Part shown: positions 48,147 through 56,345 of the stretch, piece after piece
Numbering within the stretch: position 1 is the first letter of the stretch
Layout of the letters: every line of letters starts with the position of its first letter
From: UBA2160 sp964588665
GTDB lineage: Bacteria > Chloroflexota > Dehalococcoidia > Lucifugimonadales > UBA1123
Direction: 5' to 3'
DNA length: 64,000 nucleotides
Assembly: GCA_964588665.1 (NCBI GenBank)
Contig: CAZPQQ010000007.1
Span: forward strand, 8,429-72,428
The notes under the pieces: generated by a model
The model's input: the letters and a program-made list of their open reading frames with translations, nothing else
Told to the model about the DNA's origin: nothing
Databases searched by the model: none
Made by a program: the position numbers and the translations under genes

Positions 48147-48521
48147 ATGGCCAAGCTTCAAACGTTGGTGGTGGACAGCTCCCCGTCTGCGCTGGCAACA
48201 GTGTTGACCGTGCTGGAGTTCACGGTCCGATGCGAAGTCGTGGGCGAAGCGTCGAACGGCGAAGAGGCGCTGGAGATGGCGCGCTCGCTGAGTCCTGAAT
48301 TGGTGCTCATGGACTGGCATCTGCCGGCGATGAACGGTTTGGATACACTGCGCGCCTTGCGCAGCGAGATGCCTGAAACGGCCGTGGTTCTGATGAGCAT
48401 GTCGCCCGAACCCGGGGACCGGGACGAAGCGATCAGCCTGGGGGCTCATGCCTTTTTGGACAAGGGGAACAGATTCCACCGCGAACTGCTCCGCGTGGTC
48501 GCCGGGCTTTCGCCGATATAG
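48147..48521 (+). CDS. Single-domain response regulator
   Basis: A 124-residue receiver domain (CheY-like) with no output domain. The phosphoryl-accepting Asp56 lies in LVLMDWHLPAMNG, Lys106 in AFLDKGN, and Ser84 takes the usual Thr/Ser place. At the metal-binding end only one acid is present (VVDSSPS, Asp10 with Ser11), which may weaken Mg2+ binding. ATG 48147 lies five bases after GGATACGCG; no strong ribosome site is seen. No histidine kinase is adjacent; the PAS-GAF protein at the right end of the window is also incomplete. Confidence 0.88.
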   Translation: MAKLQTLVVDSSPSALATVLTVLEFTVRCEVVGEASNGEEALEMARSLSPELVLMDWHLPAMNGLDTLRALRSEMPETAVVLMSMSPEPGDRDEAISLGAHAFLDKGNRFHRELLRVVAGLSPI

Positions 48522-48689
48522 ACCGGCGCTCACAGAAACTCACTGAACGTGCCATCAAGTATTAGTGACCGCAGGTCTTGTAGGCGCCGCACATACTAGA
48601 TCAGGCTGTGTTGACATTTGCTCGAATTTGTTCGAAACGCAACCTTAGTCCGTCCGGCCTGAGCCAGTCGAAGGACCCCGACGATCACC

Positions 48690-48972
48690 GTGCCAGACGA
48701 CGGCTCGCACAACATCAGTCTGAGGTCCGCCAACGCCCCAACGTTCGTTGAAGTTCGCTTGTACGCAGGGGCGCAAGTACGGCTCGTTTTGGCGATGGCC
48801 GGAGCATCTGCCGGGCGGCGAGGCACCACTGGACATCCACCAGCCCGAACCGTCCTCCGAGTTCGAATACGATCCGCCCGTATCCCCGGGCGACTACTCG
48901 CTCGTCATCTGGGCGTCCTGGACAGGCGACTCCGCGGATGTCTTCTACGCGACCAGCATCCGCGTGGAGTAG
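48690..48972 (+). pseudogene. Frameshifted fragment of an unknown protein
   Basis: The first frame from about 48687 reads VPDDGSHNISLRSANAPTFVEVRLYAGA. The following frame reads KYGSFWRWPEHLPGGEAPLDIHQPEPSSEF and ends PGDYSLVIWASWTGDSADVFYATSIRVE before a stop at 48970-48972. Both parts have natural protein composition, while each frame elsewhere does not. They look like one small beta-sandwich-like protein broken near 48770. There is no ribosome site or credible start. I do not recognise the family. Confidence 0.35.
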
Positions 48973-49509
48973 GCGGCTTGGGCGTGAACGCCCAGAGCAC
49001 CGGTGGCCTCGGTTCCCGAGGTCCGGGCAACGATCGAGGGCTTTGTTCGGCCTTTTGACAGGTCCGACAAAGCCGGAATCTCGGTGCGCCAGGACCTCCA
49101 GCACCGGCTCTGTGTTGATCTGACTTACCTCGCTGACGGCGGCGCACCTATCGGAGATGACCTGGGGTGCAGGGGCGAAGCCCTGCCGGGTCCTAGGGTG
49201 TCCCTAGAAGACTTTTGCGGGCGGGTGGGCGGGCCCAACAACCTTGGGGTGGAGTCGCAGCATGCGACCAGGCGGCTCTGTAGAGGCTTGGGCGTGAACG
49301 CCCAGAGCACCGGTGCCCTCGGCCTTGCTTGAAAGACGATTTGCGTGGACGCGACTCTGTCTCGCCATTCTGAGCCCGAAGGCGAAGAATCTCGTCGATT
49401 GTCACGCTCGGTTGCCTGCAGGACGCAGATACTTCGCTTCGCTCAGCATGGTGAGACGCCGCGAAAACAATGCTGTAAGTTGATGACCTTCAGGCCAAAC
49501 CCGCCGCCG
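48973..49509. repeat. Repeat-filled spacer of 0.5 kb
   Basis: It holds two copies of the GCGT/ACGC hairpin repeat (48976-49001 and 49286-49311), a degenerate TTGACAGGTCCGACAAAGCC repeat at 49054, and one element with CTCGCCATTCTGAGC (49361) facing ACTTCGCTTCGCTCAGCATG (49431-49450). A matching pair of the last element occurs at 60727-60819. No gene is visible. Confidence 0.6.
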
Positions 49510-50796
49510 TTAGTAATCCACGCAGGACAGCTTCGAAAATCCCCACACGTCGTTCAGATGGCTGGTGCCGTAACGGCCGTGCGGCGGTTGCTGCTCCCCG
49601 TACCACGATGCAGCGGCCTCGCCCGCGCCGATCACCCGCTCAACCGGCGGGAACGGACCCGGAGCGCTGCCGTCGCCGGTGCTGACGACCGCCACGACCT
49701 CGGAGGCGTCAACCAGCAACGGAGGCGCGGCGCCGTCCTCGTCGTCCTCTTCCTCGGTAATCAATACTGTCTTGATCCCAGCCTGCTCGACCGCCTGGAC
49801 CACGGCGATGGTGTCCAAGAAGCGCTGACCCCGTAGCGTCGGCGTCACAATGGCGCCGTCCGCTCCTACCACCTTTGCCATGACTGCGGCGCGGTTCGCC
49901 ATCAGCTCTTTCTGGCGCTGCTCCTCCCACATCGTCCGCACCATGATGCAGCCGAGGAAGTTGAAGTCCTTCCCGTGCCTGCGAGCCATGTGCAGCACGA
50001 TCGTGTTGGTCAGCGGCCAGGTCAGCCATCGTCCGAAGTTGCCGCAGGCCGCGCCGTCCAGCACCTCGGTCGGATGCAGAAACCACGGTTGCGTGAGCCG
50101 GGTCACTCCGTAGACAGCCGTGCCCATCGTCGAATCGGGGTTCAGCGAGATCGCCTCCGGCGACACGAGACTGTGAATGTAAACGATCCCAGGCAGACCC
50201 TCCTTGGGAGTCATATCCAGGTCCTCGACATCGGTTGGTTCCCGGTCCAGAGTCGTGGAAGCCAGCCGGTCCGAGACCGACAGCATCGCCTCCTGAACCG
50301 CACGGTTGGCGCCGTCCGGGTCGAGATCGGCCATCGGGTGGACCTGCACGCATACGTTGCTCAACACAGCGTACGGGCTGATGGCGCCTTCGCCTGACAT
50401 CTCAATGAAGTCGCCGTACGCTGTGTCAGGACGGTGCGAAGACAGGAGACCGTAGCGGCGGCTGTCGGTTCCCGGCGTGCAAGTAACTACGCACACCCCG
50501 CCCAGTCGGTTGGTTCGGCCTTCGCCCACCGTGGCAACGGTCCGGCCCAGGATGCCCGGGTAAGCGACGGCGTCCCCGCCGACCTTCACCCGCGGCTCCA
50601 CGACATCGCTGACGTCAACGATCCGCGTCGATTCTCCCGGCATCGCTATCGAGATGTCTGCGCTTTCGACCAACGGATTGGCAAGGATCGGCCGCAACAG
50701 ATCGTCTCTGTCGATGGTCAGCACTCCGTCGTTCCAGCTCGTGTGTGAGCCGAACTCGACGGCTTTGGTCTGGTAGTTCGCAAGGTCAAGACGCAT
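49510..50796 (-). CDS. GrdE/GrdG/GrdI-like component B subunit, no pyruvoyl site
   Basis: A 428-residue member of the glycine/sarcosine/betaine reductase component B alpha/beta precursor family (GrdE type). Shared blocks include DVVEPRVKVGGDAVAYPGILGRTV, HPTEVLDGA, RRHGKDFNFLGCIM and the last part with ADGAIV and GIKTVLIT. In the classical precursors an Asn-Cys bond soon after HPxEVLDGA is cut and the Cys becomes the pyruvoyl group that binds amine substrates. Here the segment reads DGAACGNFGRW, with Phe after GN, so cleavage is not expected. The start ATG (50796) lies 11 bases inside the GrdB-type gene. It is the last gene of the leftward grd-like unit. Confidence 0.85.
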   Translation of the reverse strand: MRLDLANYQTKAVEFGSHTSWNDGVLTIDRDDLLRPILANPLVESADISIAMPGESTRIVDVSDVVEPRVKVGGDAVAYPGILGRTVATVGEGRTNRLGGVCVVTCTPGTDSRRYGLLSSHRPDTAYGDFIEMSGEGAISPYAVLSNVCVQVHPMADLDPDGANRAVQEAMLSVSDRLASTTLDREPTDVEDLDMTPKEGLPGIVYIHSLVSPEAISLNPDSTMGTAVYGVTRLTQPWFLHPTEVLDGAACGNFGRWLTWPLTNTIVLHMARRHGKDFNFLGCIMVRTMWEEQRQKELMANRAAVMAKVVGADGAIVTPTLRGQRFLDTIAVVQAVEQAGIKTVLITEEEDDEDGAAPPLLVDASEVVAVVSTGDGSAPGPFPPVERVIGAGEAAASWYGEQQPPHGRYGTSHLNDVWGFSKLSCVDY

Positions 50797-52129
50797 GAAC
50801 TGCCTCCTGTGACGGAGCGTCCGACGCCTGGAACAGCGTCGGCGTCTCTACCTTCGTCTGGATTGCGCGTAGGGCCGCGCGGACGATCCCCATCATCAGC
50901 TCCATGTCCGCTTCAGGCGGCAGGTTCGGGTCTCCGCAAGGATGCTGCACCTTCACTCCACGCACCACGCGGGGAGCGTTGGCCGATATGCCGATGGCCG
51001 GAAGTGCGCCGATCATCGCCGTCGGGATTCCGGCCTTTTCAAGTTCCTTCGTTATCGTTGCGCCGCAACGATGGCAGCTCCCTCAACCAGACACCTGTAT
51101 GACGGCGTCCACCCCCTCTTCCAGGAATTCCTTGACGATGCGCTGCCCGATCTCGACGGACAGACCGATCGCCGTCTGGTTGCCGACGGTGGAGAAGTAG
51201 TGAGGATACACGCCCCCGATCACGCCCTCGGCCTCAAGCCTGCGCAACGCGGGCAACGGAAGTGCATAATTGGGATTCTGAAGATTCAGTATCCGAGTGT
51301 TGAAGCCGCCGTGAACCGATTCCCAACCCTCGATGTCCAAGGCTTCGACATCCTCGACCGAGTACCGGCCCGCGTACAGCGCCCGTGCGCCGGGGATGTG
51401 GTCCGGATTGCCCTTGGGCACGACCCCGGTGCTCACGACGATCCCGATGGTGGCGCCGGTTAGATCCTCGATCGGCAGCGCGGGCGTGATCGTCTCGTAT
51501 TGCTGAATCTGGATCTCCGAAGTCCACGGCTCGTCGTTCACTCGAGCCAGTAGCATCTCCAGCGCCCGTTCGTAGCCGACTCGCTCCTTGAGTACGAGCG
51601 TCCTGACTCCGTGGGGGATGTAGCCTTCGTCTGCTGCGGAACCCAACTCCTCGCCACTGGCCAGCTTCAAGCCGAGGTTGGCCATCCGCGTGAGAACGTC
51701 CATCATCTGCGACGCGTCGTTGCCGCTAGGCACCGCCAGCAACTCCCGTCGATGCGTAATGATCGCCGCGTTATCCGGGTACATGCCCGTCACCGCCGGG
51801 ATGTTCTTCGACTTGGCGACACGGCACATCAGCGCGCACCCGAGCCCGTACCGTCCCGAGTCGAACGCCGGGCCCGCGATCACAAGGTCCGGCGAGTACT
51901 TCTCGAGCGCGGCCGCCATGTCCGGCGCAGCGTCGTCCTCGCGCTCGGCAATGTAGTCGTCGCCGCAGATCACGGTCGCGACCACCGTCCCTCGATCGCC
52001 CAGCGCCTGCTGCAGCGCCCGCCCCGGCCCGACCGGACCCTCGACAGTCTGCACCGGCGTCTCGGAATGCTCTTCGCCGCCGATGCCGCCAAAGAACTGG
52101 TTAACGTAGTGCAACACCCGCACCGTCAT
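50786..52129 (-). CDS. GrdB-type selenoprotein, component B (first copy)
   Basis: Predicted selenoprotein of 447 residues, read through TGA at 51085-51083 as selenocysteine 349. The first part (VLHYVNQFFGGIGGEEHSETPVQTVEGPVGPGRAL) and the middle (GPAFDSGRYG, GYIPHGVRTL) match GrdB/GrdF/GrdH. The frame continues after TGA as GSCHRCGATITKELEKAGIP and on to a normal TGA at 50786, giving the family motif U-x-x-C-x-x-C. Without readthrough the protein would lose its catalytic end. A hairpin lies 10 bases after the TGA. The ribosome site GGAGGT (52136-52141) is six bases from ATG 52129. The substrate (glycine, sarcosine, betaine or something else) cannot be told. Confidence 0.9.
51054..51072 (-). 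promoter_or_regulatory. SECIS-like hairpin of the first GrdB-type gene
   Basis: ATCGTTGC and GCAACGAT form a perfect 8-bp stem with a 3-base loop, 10 bases after the selenocysteine TGA on the minus strand. The stem arms, loop size and distance are the same in the second GrdB-type gene (56056-56074). Confidence 0.65.
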
Positions 52130-52350
52130 GGCACTACCTCCTGTATCAGTGTGCTCGCGGCCTCATTATCCGCCGAGCGCCAAACGAGCGCAAGAGGCGA
52201 CGCGAGAACGTCAAGCAATGTCGATCGGCGGGCGCGAAACGTCGGGGGACGACACACAAGGGTCACGGATGAGGTGCACCGAAATGGAATACCAGTTCGA
52301 AGGGTCTGGGACACATAGGGGTAACTGGGTGTTTACGATGCGCCACTACC

Positions 52351-52523
52351 CGTAGGGGAGGGTTTCAAACCCTCCCGGTTCGTTGCGTGATGAGACAGGC
52401 GTCGAATCGCGAATCAGAGCTCGGGAGGCGGCAGAACCGACGTGTCTGACTCGAAACAGGCCCTGGTTTGACGAAACCGGGTGGCGGTGCACGCAACGGG
52501 AGGGCTGAAAACCCTCCCCTACG
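52351..52523. repeat. MITE-like element between grdA and the first grdB
   Basis: The arms 52351-52377 (CGTAGGGGAGGGTTTCAAAC then CCTCCCG) and 52497-52523 (CGGGAGGGCTGAAAACCCTC then CCCTACG) are inverted copies. Their interior differs from that of the related element at 25911-26045. The element takes up part of the 454-base spacer; no gene is seen in the rest. Confidence 0.65.
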
Positions 52524-52583
52524 AACGTCTATCGTGCCACACGGCTATTCGTGACGGGGTAACTGGGAAACCGTCTGGCGGCG

Positions 52584-53054
52584 CTACGCCGGAGCCGACG
52601 CCCCTATGCGGACCTCGCGCACAGCCTCGATGATCGGCTCGATCTCGAGCATCATCTCGACGAGGCCGACCTCGTTTTCGTACAGGTCGGGGTCGATCTG
52701 CGATTTGATCTCGTCTTCAGTGACGTGGTAGACGGCGAGGCCCAGCGCTTCGCCAGCCAGGGGTCCGGCCCACGTCGGGTCGCCCTGGGTGACCGTCATC
52801 GCGAACAGCCTGCTGCTGTCTGGGGTCGGGGTGCCAAGCAAGACGACCACGTCTTCCGTGTTGTGCCTTTCGGCGGTTCGCTTGATGAGTTCTTGACCTT
52901 CCAGGTCAAGTGCGCCCGCCGCCGTTCAAACAAAGCACGAGGTGAATTCGAGGACCACCTCGGCGCCGGCGCTCTTCGCGCACTCGACGATCGCGCCACC
53001 CTGGACGCCGTCACGCTCGCCCAACGCGATGACCTTCTTGCCTTTCAGATCCAT
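52584..53054 (-). CDS. grdA: GrdA selenoprotein A of the glycine-reductase type
   Basis: Small redox-active selenoprotein of 156 residues that takes the carboxymethyl group from component B as a selenoether and hands it to component C. ATG 53054 has the ribosome site GGAGGT at 53061-53066. The reading is MDLKGKKVIALGERDG at the start and TSCFVUTAAGALDLEGQE around TGA 52928-52926, so Sec is residue 43 with its partner Cys at residue 40. The end (VTQGDPTWAGPLAGEALGLAVYHVTEDEI) matches GrdA. A hairpin follows the TGA. It lies between grdC and the first GrdB-type gene. Confidence 0.93.
52892..52910 (-). promoter_or_regulatory. SECIS-like hairpin of grdA
   Basis: CTTGACC and GGTCAAG pair over 7 bases around a TGGAA loop, 15 bases after the Sec codon on the minus strand. 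It is within the coding sequence (LDLEGQE region), as expected for a bacterial SECIS. Confidence 0.6.
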
Positions 53055-53112
53055 CAATCAACCTCCAGGGTCGGACAATTCAGGTTACCCAAGGATACCA
53101 TGCGAGAACAGG

Positions 53113-53295
53113 GCTTGGCCCTCAAGGCCAGAGCACCAGCAATGTGGTGGGCTCGGCCTTCACAACCCTGCCGTCTCACTACAATCTGGCTTGGCCCTCA
53201 AGGGCCAGAGCACCAGCAACGTGGTGGGCTCGACCTTCAAGGCCGACCCTGCCGTCTCGCTACAATCTGGCTTGGCCCTGAAGGGCCAGAGCACC
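53113..53295. repeat. Three tandem hairpin repeats between grdC and grdA
   Basis: Copies of the CCCT/AGGG hairpin repeat start at 53113, 53189 and 53270, with periods of 76 and 81 bases. Each unit continues with AGCACCA..., GTGGTGGGCTCG and a paired CCTTCAAGGCCG. They fill the 331-base spacer between the grdC stop and the grdA ribosome site. They could end, pause or process the transcript. Confidence 0.7.
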
Positions 53296-53385
53296 ATCGC
53301 AGGTGGTAGTCTCGGCCTTCAGGCCGAACTCCGCCGGTCCATCTTCATACCAGTCGCGTTGCGTCTCAAGGACTGTGGACATGCG

Positions 53386-54840
53386 TCAAACTCCCGGATT
53401 CTTTTCGAGAATGAACGAGAACCCATCGGACATCTGCGTCATCCTGCCGAGGAACAGGCTCCCCTTCGCCACGAACATCGCCCGCTGCATCTCGCCCGCC
53501 ATGATCTTGTCGACGGCATGGCCCAGGAATGGCACCGCGGACGCGATGTGCCCCTGCGTCGACGAGAAGCCCGGCATCCCGTGCTCTTGCGCGAACGCGG
53601 GCAGTTCGTCTCGGGCGATCTGATGGTCCTGCACAGCCAGGGCCGCGATCAGCTTGTAGTTGCGCTCGGTCACGTCGCCGATTCCGGCTGGCTCCGTGAT
53701 CTCCGGATTCTGGAGCTCGATGGCGTATTTGTCGATATCCGCGAACTTCAAGCCCACCTTGACCAGAGGCTCCGTGATCAGCGTGCGCGAGATAGCCCGT
53801 ATCGACGACCCGGCGCCGATGTAGTGGCCGCCCACCGAGTCGAGGCGCAGCACCGGACTGACGCCGTCGTCGCGCTCGACGATCACCGCGATGGCCGCCA
53901 GCACGTCTTCGATGATCGGCTCGTCGTGGCCCAGGTGTCCCATGTAGTTCATGCCCAGCTTGGCCAGCGAGCAGCCTCCGATGACCGCCACCCGCTTGTA
54001 CAGGCCCGAGGCCACCATCGTGCTCGCCATAACCAGGGCGTGGACCGGCGCGGCGCAGAACGCCTTAACATCGGACCCGGTCGAGTTTTCGAGGCCGCAC
54101 ATCTCGCCGACCGCTTTGGCCATGTTGCCGCCGCCGCGCTGGTACGCGTCGCCGACCGCCTCCTCGCCCGTGTTGAGAACATAGTCGATCGATCCTGCGC
54201 CAATGGACTCGCTAAGCGCCGTCCGCACGGCCATCACAGCCGCCGCCTTGCACGCCAGGTTCTCCAGCAGAATCTCTGCCGACAGCGACGCGTTCTCCTC
54301 ATGGGCGCGACGCACGCAGCCGACGACCGTGCCGTCTCGCAGATGGAGCGGCAGAGCCACGCCGCTCGCGACATCTTCTTCGATAGTCGACGAGGGTTGG
54401 CCTTCGCCCAACCTCTCGAGGTCCGAGTCCTCGATCAGCGCGTGGTGTTCGAGGGCCTGCCTGTTCTCGCTGACGAAGGTCTCGTCCAACGACACCAAGT
54501 TAGCTGCGTCGACCATCTTCAGCAGGCAGATGAACTCCTCTTCCGGCATGATCTCGCCCCGCGGTTGGCTGCGATCCCAGGCGCCGTTGTGCTGGCGCCA
54601 GGGACGCTCGATCTCCAGCAGCTCGTCTGGGTAAATCCCGCCCAGAAAGGCGCGGTTCGGAGCGTAGCTGACCGCGTCGCTGAACGGACGAAGGTGCGAC
54701 TGGATGTCGCCCAACAACTCGGGTTTCCTGGCGATGTCCTCCGCGACCTTGACCCCGTATCGGACTAGGCCGGGGGTATGGGCCAAGAAATACTTGACCT
54801 CACTGATTACCGGAGTTGCGATTGTCGTCGTGGCGCTCAT
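53386..54840 (-). CDS. grdC: GrdC-like component C beta subunit
   Basis: A 484-residue protein of the glycine reductase component C beta family, which has a ketoacyl-synthase III fold and helps to release the acetyl group as a thioester. VKYFLAHTPGLVRYGVKVAEDI at the start, VLNTGEEAVGDAYQRGGGNMAKA in the middle and SSTQGHIASAVPFLGHAVDKIM near the end are typical. Cys262 in VKAFCAAPVHALVMAS is at the place of the synthase cysteine. The start ATG 54840 has AAGGA six bases upstream; an earlier ATG at 54900 lies before the promoter and is unlikely. No GrdD partner is encoded in the window. First gene of the leftward unit. Confidence 0.9.
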   Translation of the reverse strand: MSATTTIATPVISEVKYFLAHTPGLVRYGVKVAEDIARKPELLGDIQSHLRPFSDAVSYAPNRAFLGGIYPDELLEIERPWRQHNGAWDRSQPRGEIMPEEEFICLLKMVDAANLVSLDETFVSENRQALEHHALIEDSDLERLGEGQPSSTIEEDVASGVALPLHLRDGTVVGCVRRAHEENASLSAEILLENLACKAAAVMAVRTALSESIGAGSIDYVLNTGEEAVGDAYQRGGGNMAKAVGEMCGLENSTGSDVKAFCAAPVHALVMASTMVASGLYKRVAVIGGCSLAKLGMNYMGHLGHDEPIIEDVLAAIAVIVERDDGVSPVLRLDSVGGHYIGAGSSIRAISRTLITEPLVKVGLKFADIDKYAIELQNPEITEPAGIGDVTERNYKLIAALAVQDHQIARDELPAFAQEHGMPGFSSTQGHIASAVPFLGHAVDKIMAGEMQRAMFVAKGSLFLGRMTQMSDGFSFILEKNPGV

Positions 54841-54877
54841 ATTAGTCCTTCCGAATCCGCCGATCCGTGTGCGTGGC

Positions 54878-54910
54878 TGACAGTGTAAATTCGCGCCCAC
54901 GCACTGTCAA
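54878..54910 (-). promoter_or_regulatory. grdC promoter with an overlapping inverted repeat
   Basis: On the minus strand a perfect -35 box TTGACA (54910-54905) is followed after exactly 17 bases by the -10 box TACACT (54887-54882). An inverted repeat TGACAGTG/CACTGTCA (54878-54885 and 54902-54909) covers both boxes, so a regulator bound there would block RNA polymerase. The divergent second GrdB-type gene starts at 54996, with a possible -10 box TATGAT at 54950-54955. Confidence 0.6.
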
Positions 54911-54995
54911 CGCTTGGGATCAGGCACCGTTACGCTCGCCGTGACGTGCTATGATTGGCCCGATCGGTCCGCCTGACACGAAGGAGCATCCTGTC

Positions 54996-56345
54996 ATGAA
55001 CGATCCACTGACAGTAGTCCACTACGTCAACCAATTCTTCGGCGGAATCGGCGGCGAAGAGCAAGCCAACGAGCCCGTTAACAGCGTAGTTGGCCCGATC
55101 GGTCCTGGCCGACCGCTTCAACAGGCGATGGGCCGCACTGCGGCCATCCTCGGCACTATCATCTGCGGCGACAACTACGCGTCCGAGAACACGGACGCCG
55201 CGTTGGCCGAAATCCGCAGACTTCTGGAGCTATTGGACACGGACGTTGTGATCGCGGGGCCCGCATTCGACGCGGGGCGATACGGGCTGGCGTGCGGCAT
55301 GGTCTGCAAGGCGGCTGCCGACATGGGCATCCCCGCTGTGACGGCAATGCATCCTGAGAACCCGGGCGTTCTGACCTACCGCAGAGATGTCGTGATTCTA
55401 CCCACCGGCCCCAGCGGCGCGGAGATGCCACAGGTCGTGTCCGCCCTCGCGTCGATGGCGCTGAAGCTGGCCCGAGGCGAAGCCCTGGGTTCGCCCACCG
55501 AGGAGGGCTACATTCCCCACGGCATCCGGGTGCTGTCGACTCGCGAACAGCCCGGCTACGTGCGTGCACTGGACATGCTGACGGCTAAACTTCGGTCCGA
55601 ACCGTTCGTATCCGAGGTGCCCTACCACAAGCCCGAATCGGTCGATCCGGCGCCACCGGTCGCGGACCTCAGCCGAGCTAAGTTCGGCCTGATTTCCACC
55701 GGCGGGCTGATCCCCAAAGGGAACCCGGATCGTCAGACGTCCGGCAATCCCGACCGCTACTACACGTACTCCGTGGAAGGAATGGATACGCTGACCGGCG
55801 ACGACTGGGAGGCGTTCCACGGCGGGTACTACAACCAGATCGCCAGCGACAACCCCAACTACATCCTCCCGCTGAGTTTCATGAGGCAGTTCGAGGCCGA
55901 CGGCGTCGTCGGCAGCATCCACCCCGACCTCTTCACGATGCCCGGCGTCGGCACCCCTGTCGAGAAGTCCCGACGCATGGGCGAGCTCATGGCACAGGAG
56001 ATCAAGGATGCGGGCATCGACGCCTGCATCCTGGTTGCAACTTGAGGCACCTGCAATCGTTGCGGCGCAACGATCGCGAAGGAAATCGAGCGGCTCGGCA
56101 TCCCGGTGGCGATGATCTCGGCGATATACGACCTAGCGCTCACAACCGGCGCCAACCGGGTCGTCCGCGGCGCGCGCATCGAACACATTTGCGGCGACCC
56201 CGAGCTCGGCCCCGAGAAGGACTTCGCGTTCGGCATGGAGATCGTCGGCACGGCTCTCGAGGCCATCACGACCGCCGTGCCCGGACCGACCTTGTTCGAG
56301 CCAGGCAAGTCGTCGCCGTTACGGGAAGCCGTCCATGCGTCTTGA
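54996..56345 (+). CDS. GrdB-type selenoprotein, component B (second copy)
   Basis: Predicted selenoprotein of 449 residues; TGA at 56043-56045 is read as Sec350. The start ATG 54996 has AAGGAG at 54981-54986. The sequence (VVHYVNQFFGGIGGEEQANEPV, GPAFDAGRYGLACG, EEGYIPHGIRVL, ISTGGLIPKGNPDR) is clearly paralogous to the copy at 50786-52129. After the TGA it continues GTCNRCGATIAKEIERLGIPVAMIS and ends AVHAS, giving U-x-x-C-x-x-C. The GrdE-type partner begins 11 bases before its stop. It diverges from grdC. The two copies differ enough to suggest different substrates. Confidence 0.9.
56056..56074 (+). promoter_or_regulatory. SECIS-like hairpin of the second GrdB-type gene
   Basis: ATCGTTGCGGCGCAACGAT forms an 8-bp perfect stem with loop GGC, 10 bases after the Sec codon. 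It is identical to the hairpin in the first copy. Confidence 0.65.

Noticed and set aside
53113..53295. Possible CRISPR array
   Set aside because: Three repeats of 26 bases have 76- and 81-base periods, the spacers are similar to each other, and no cas genes are present.
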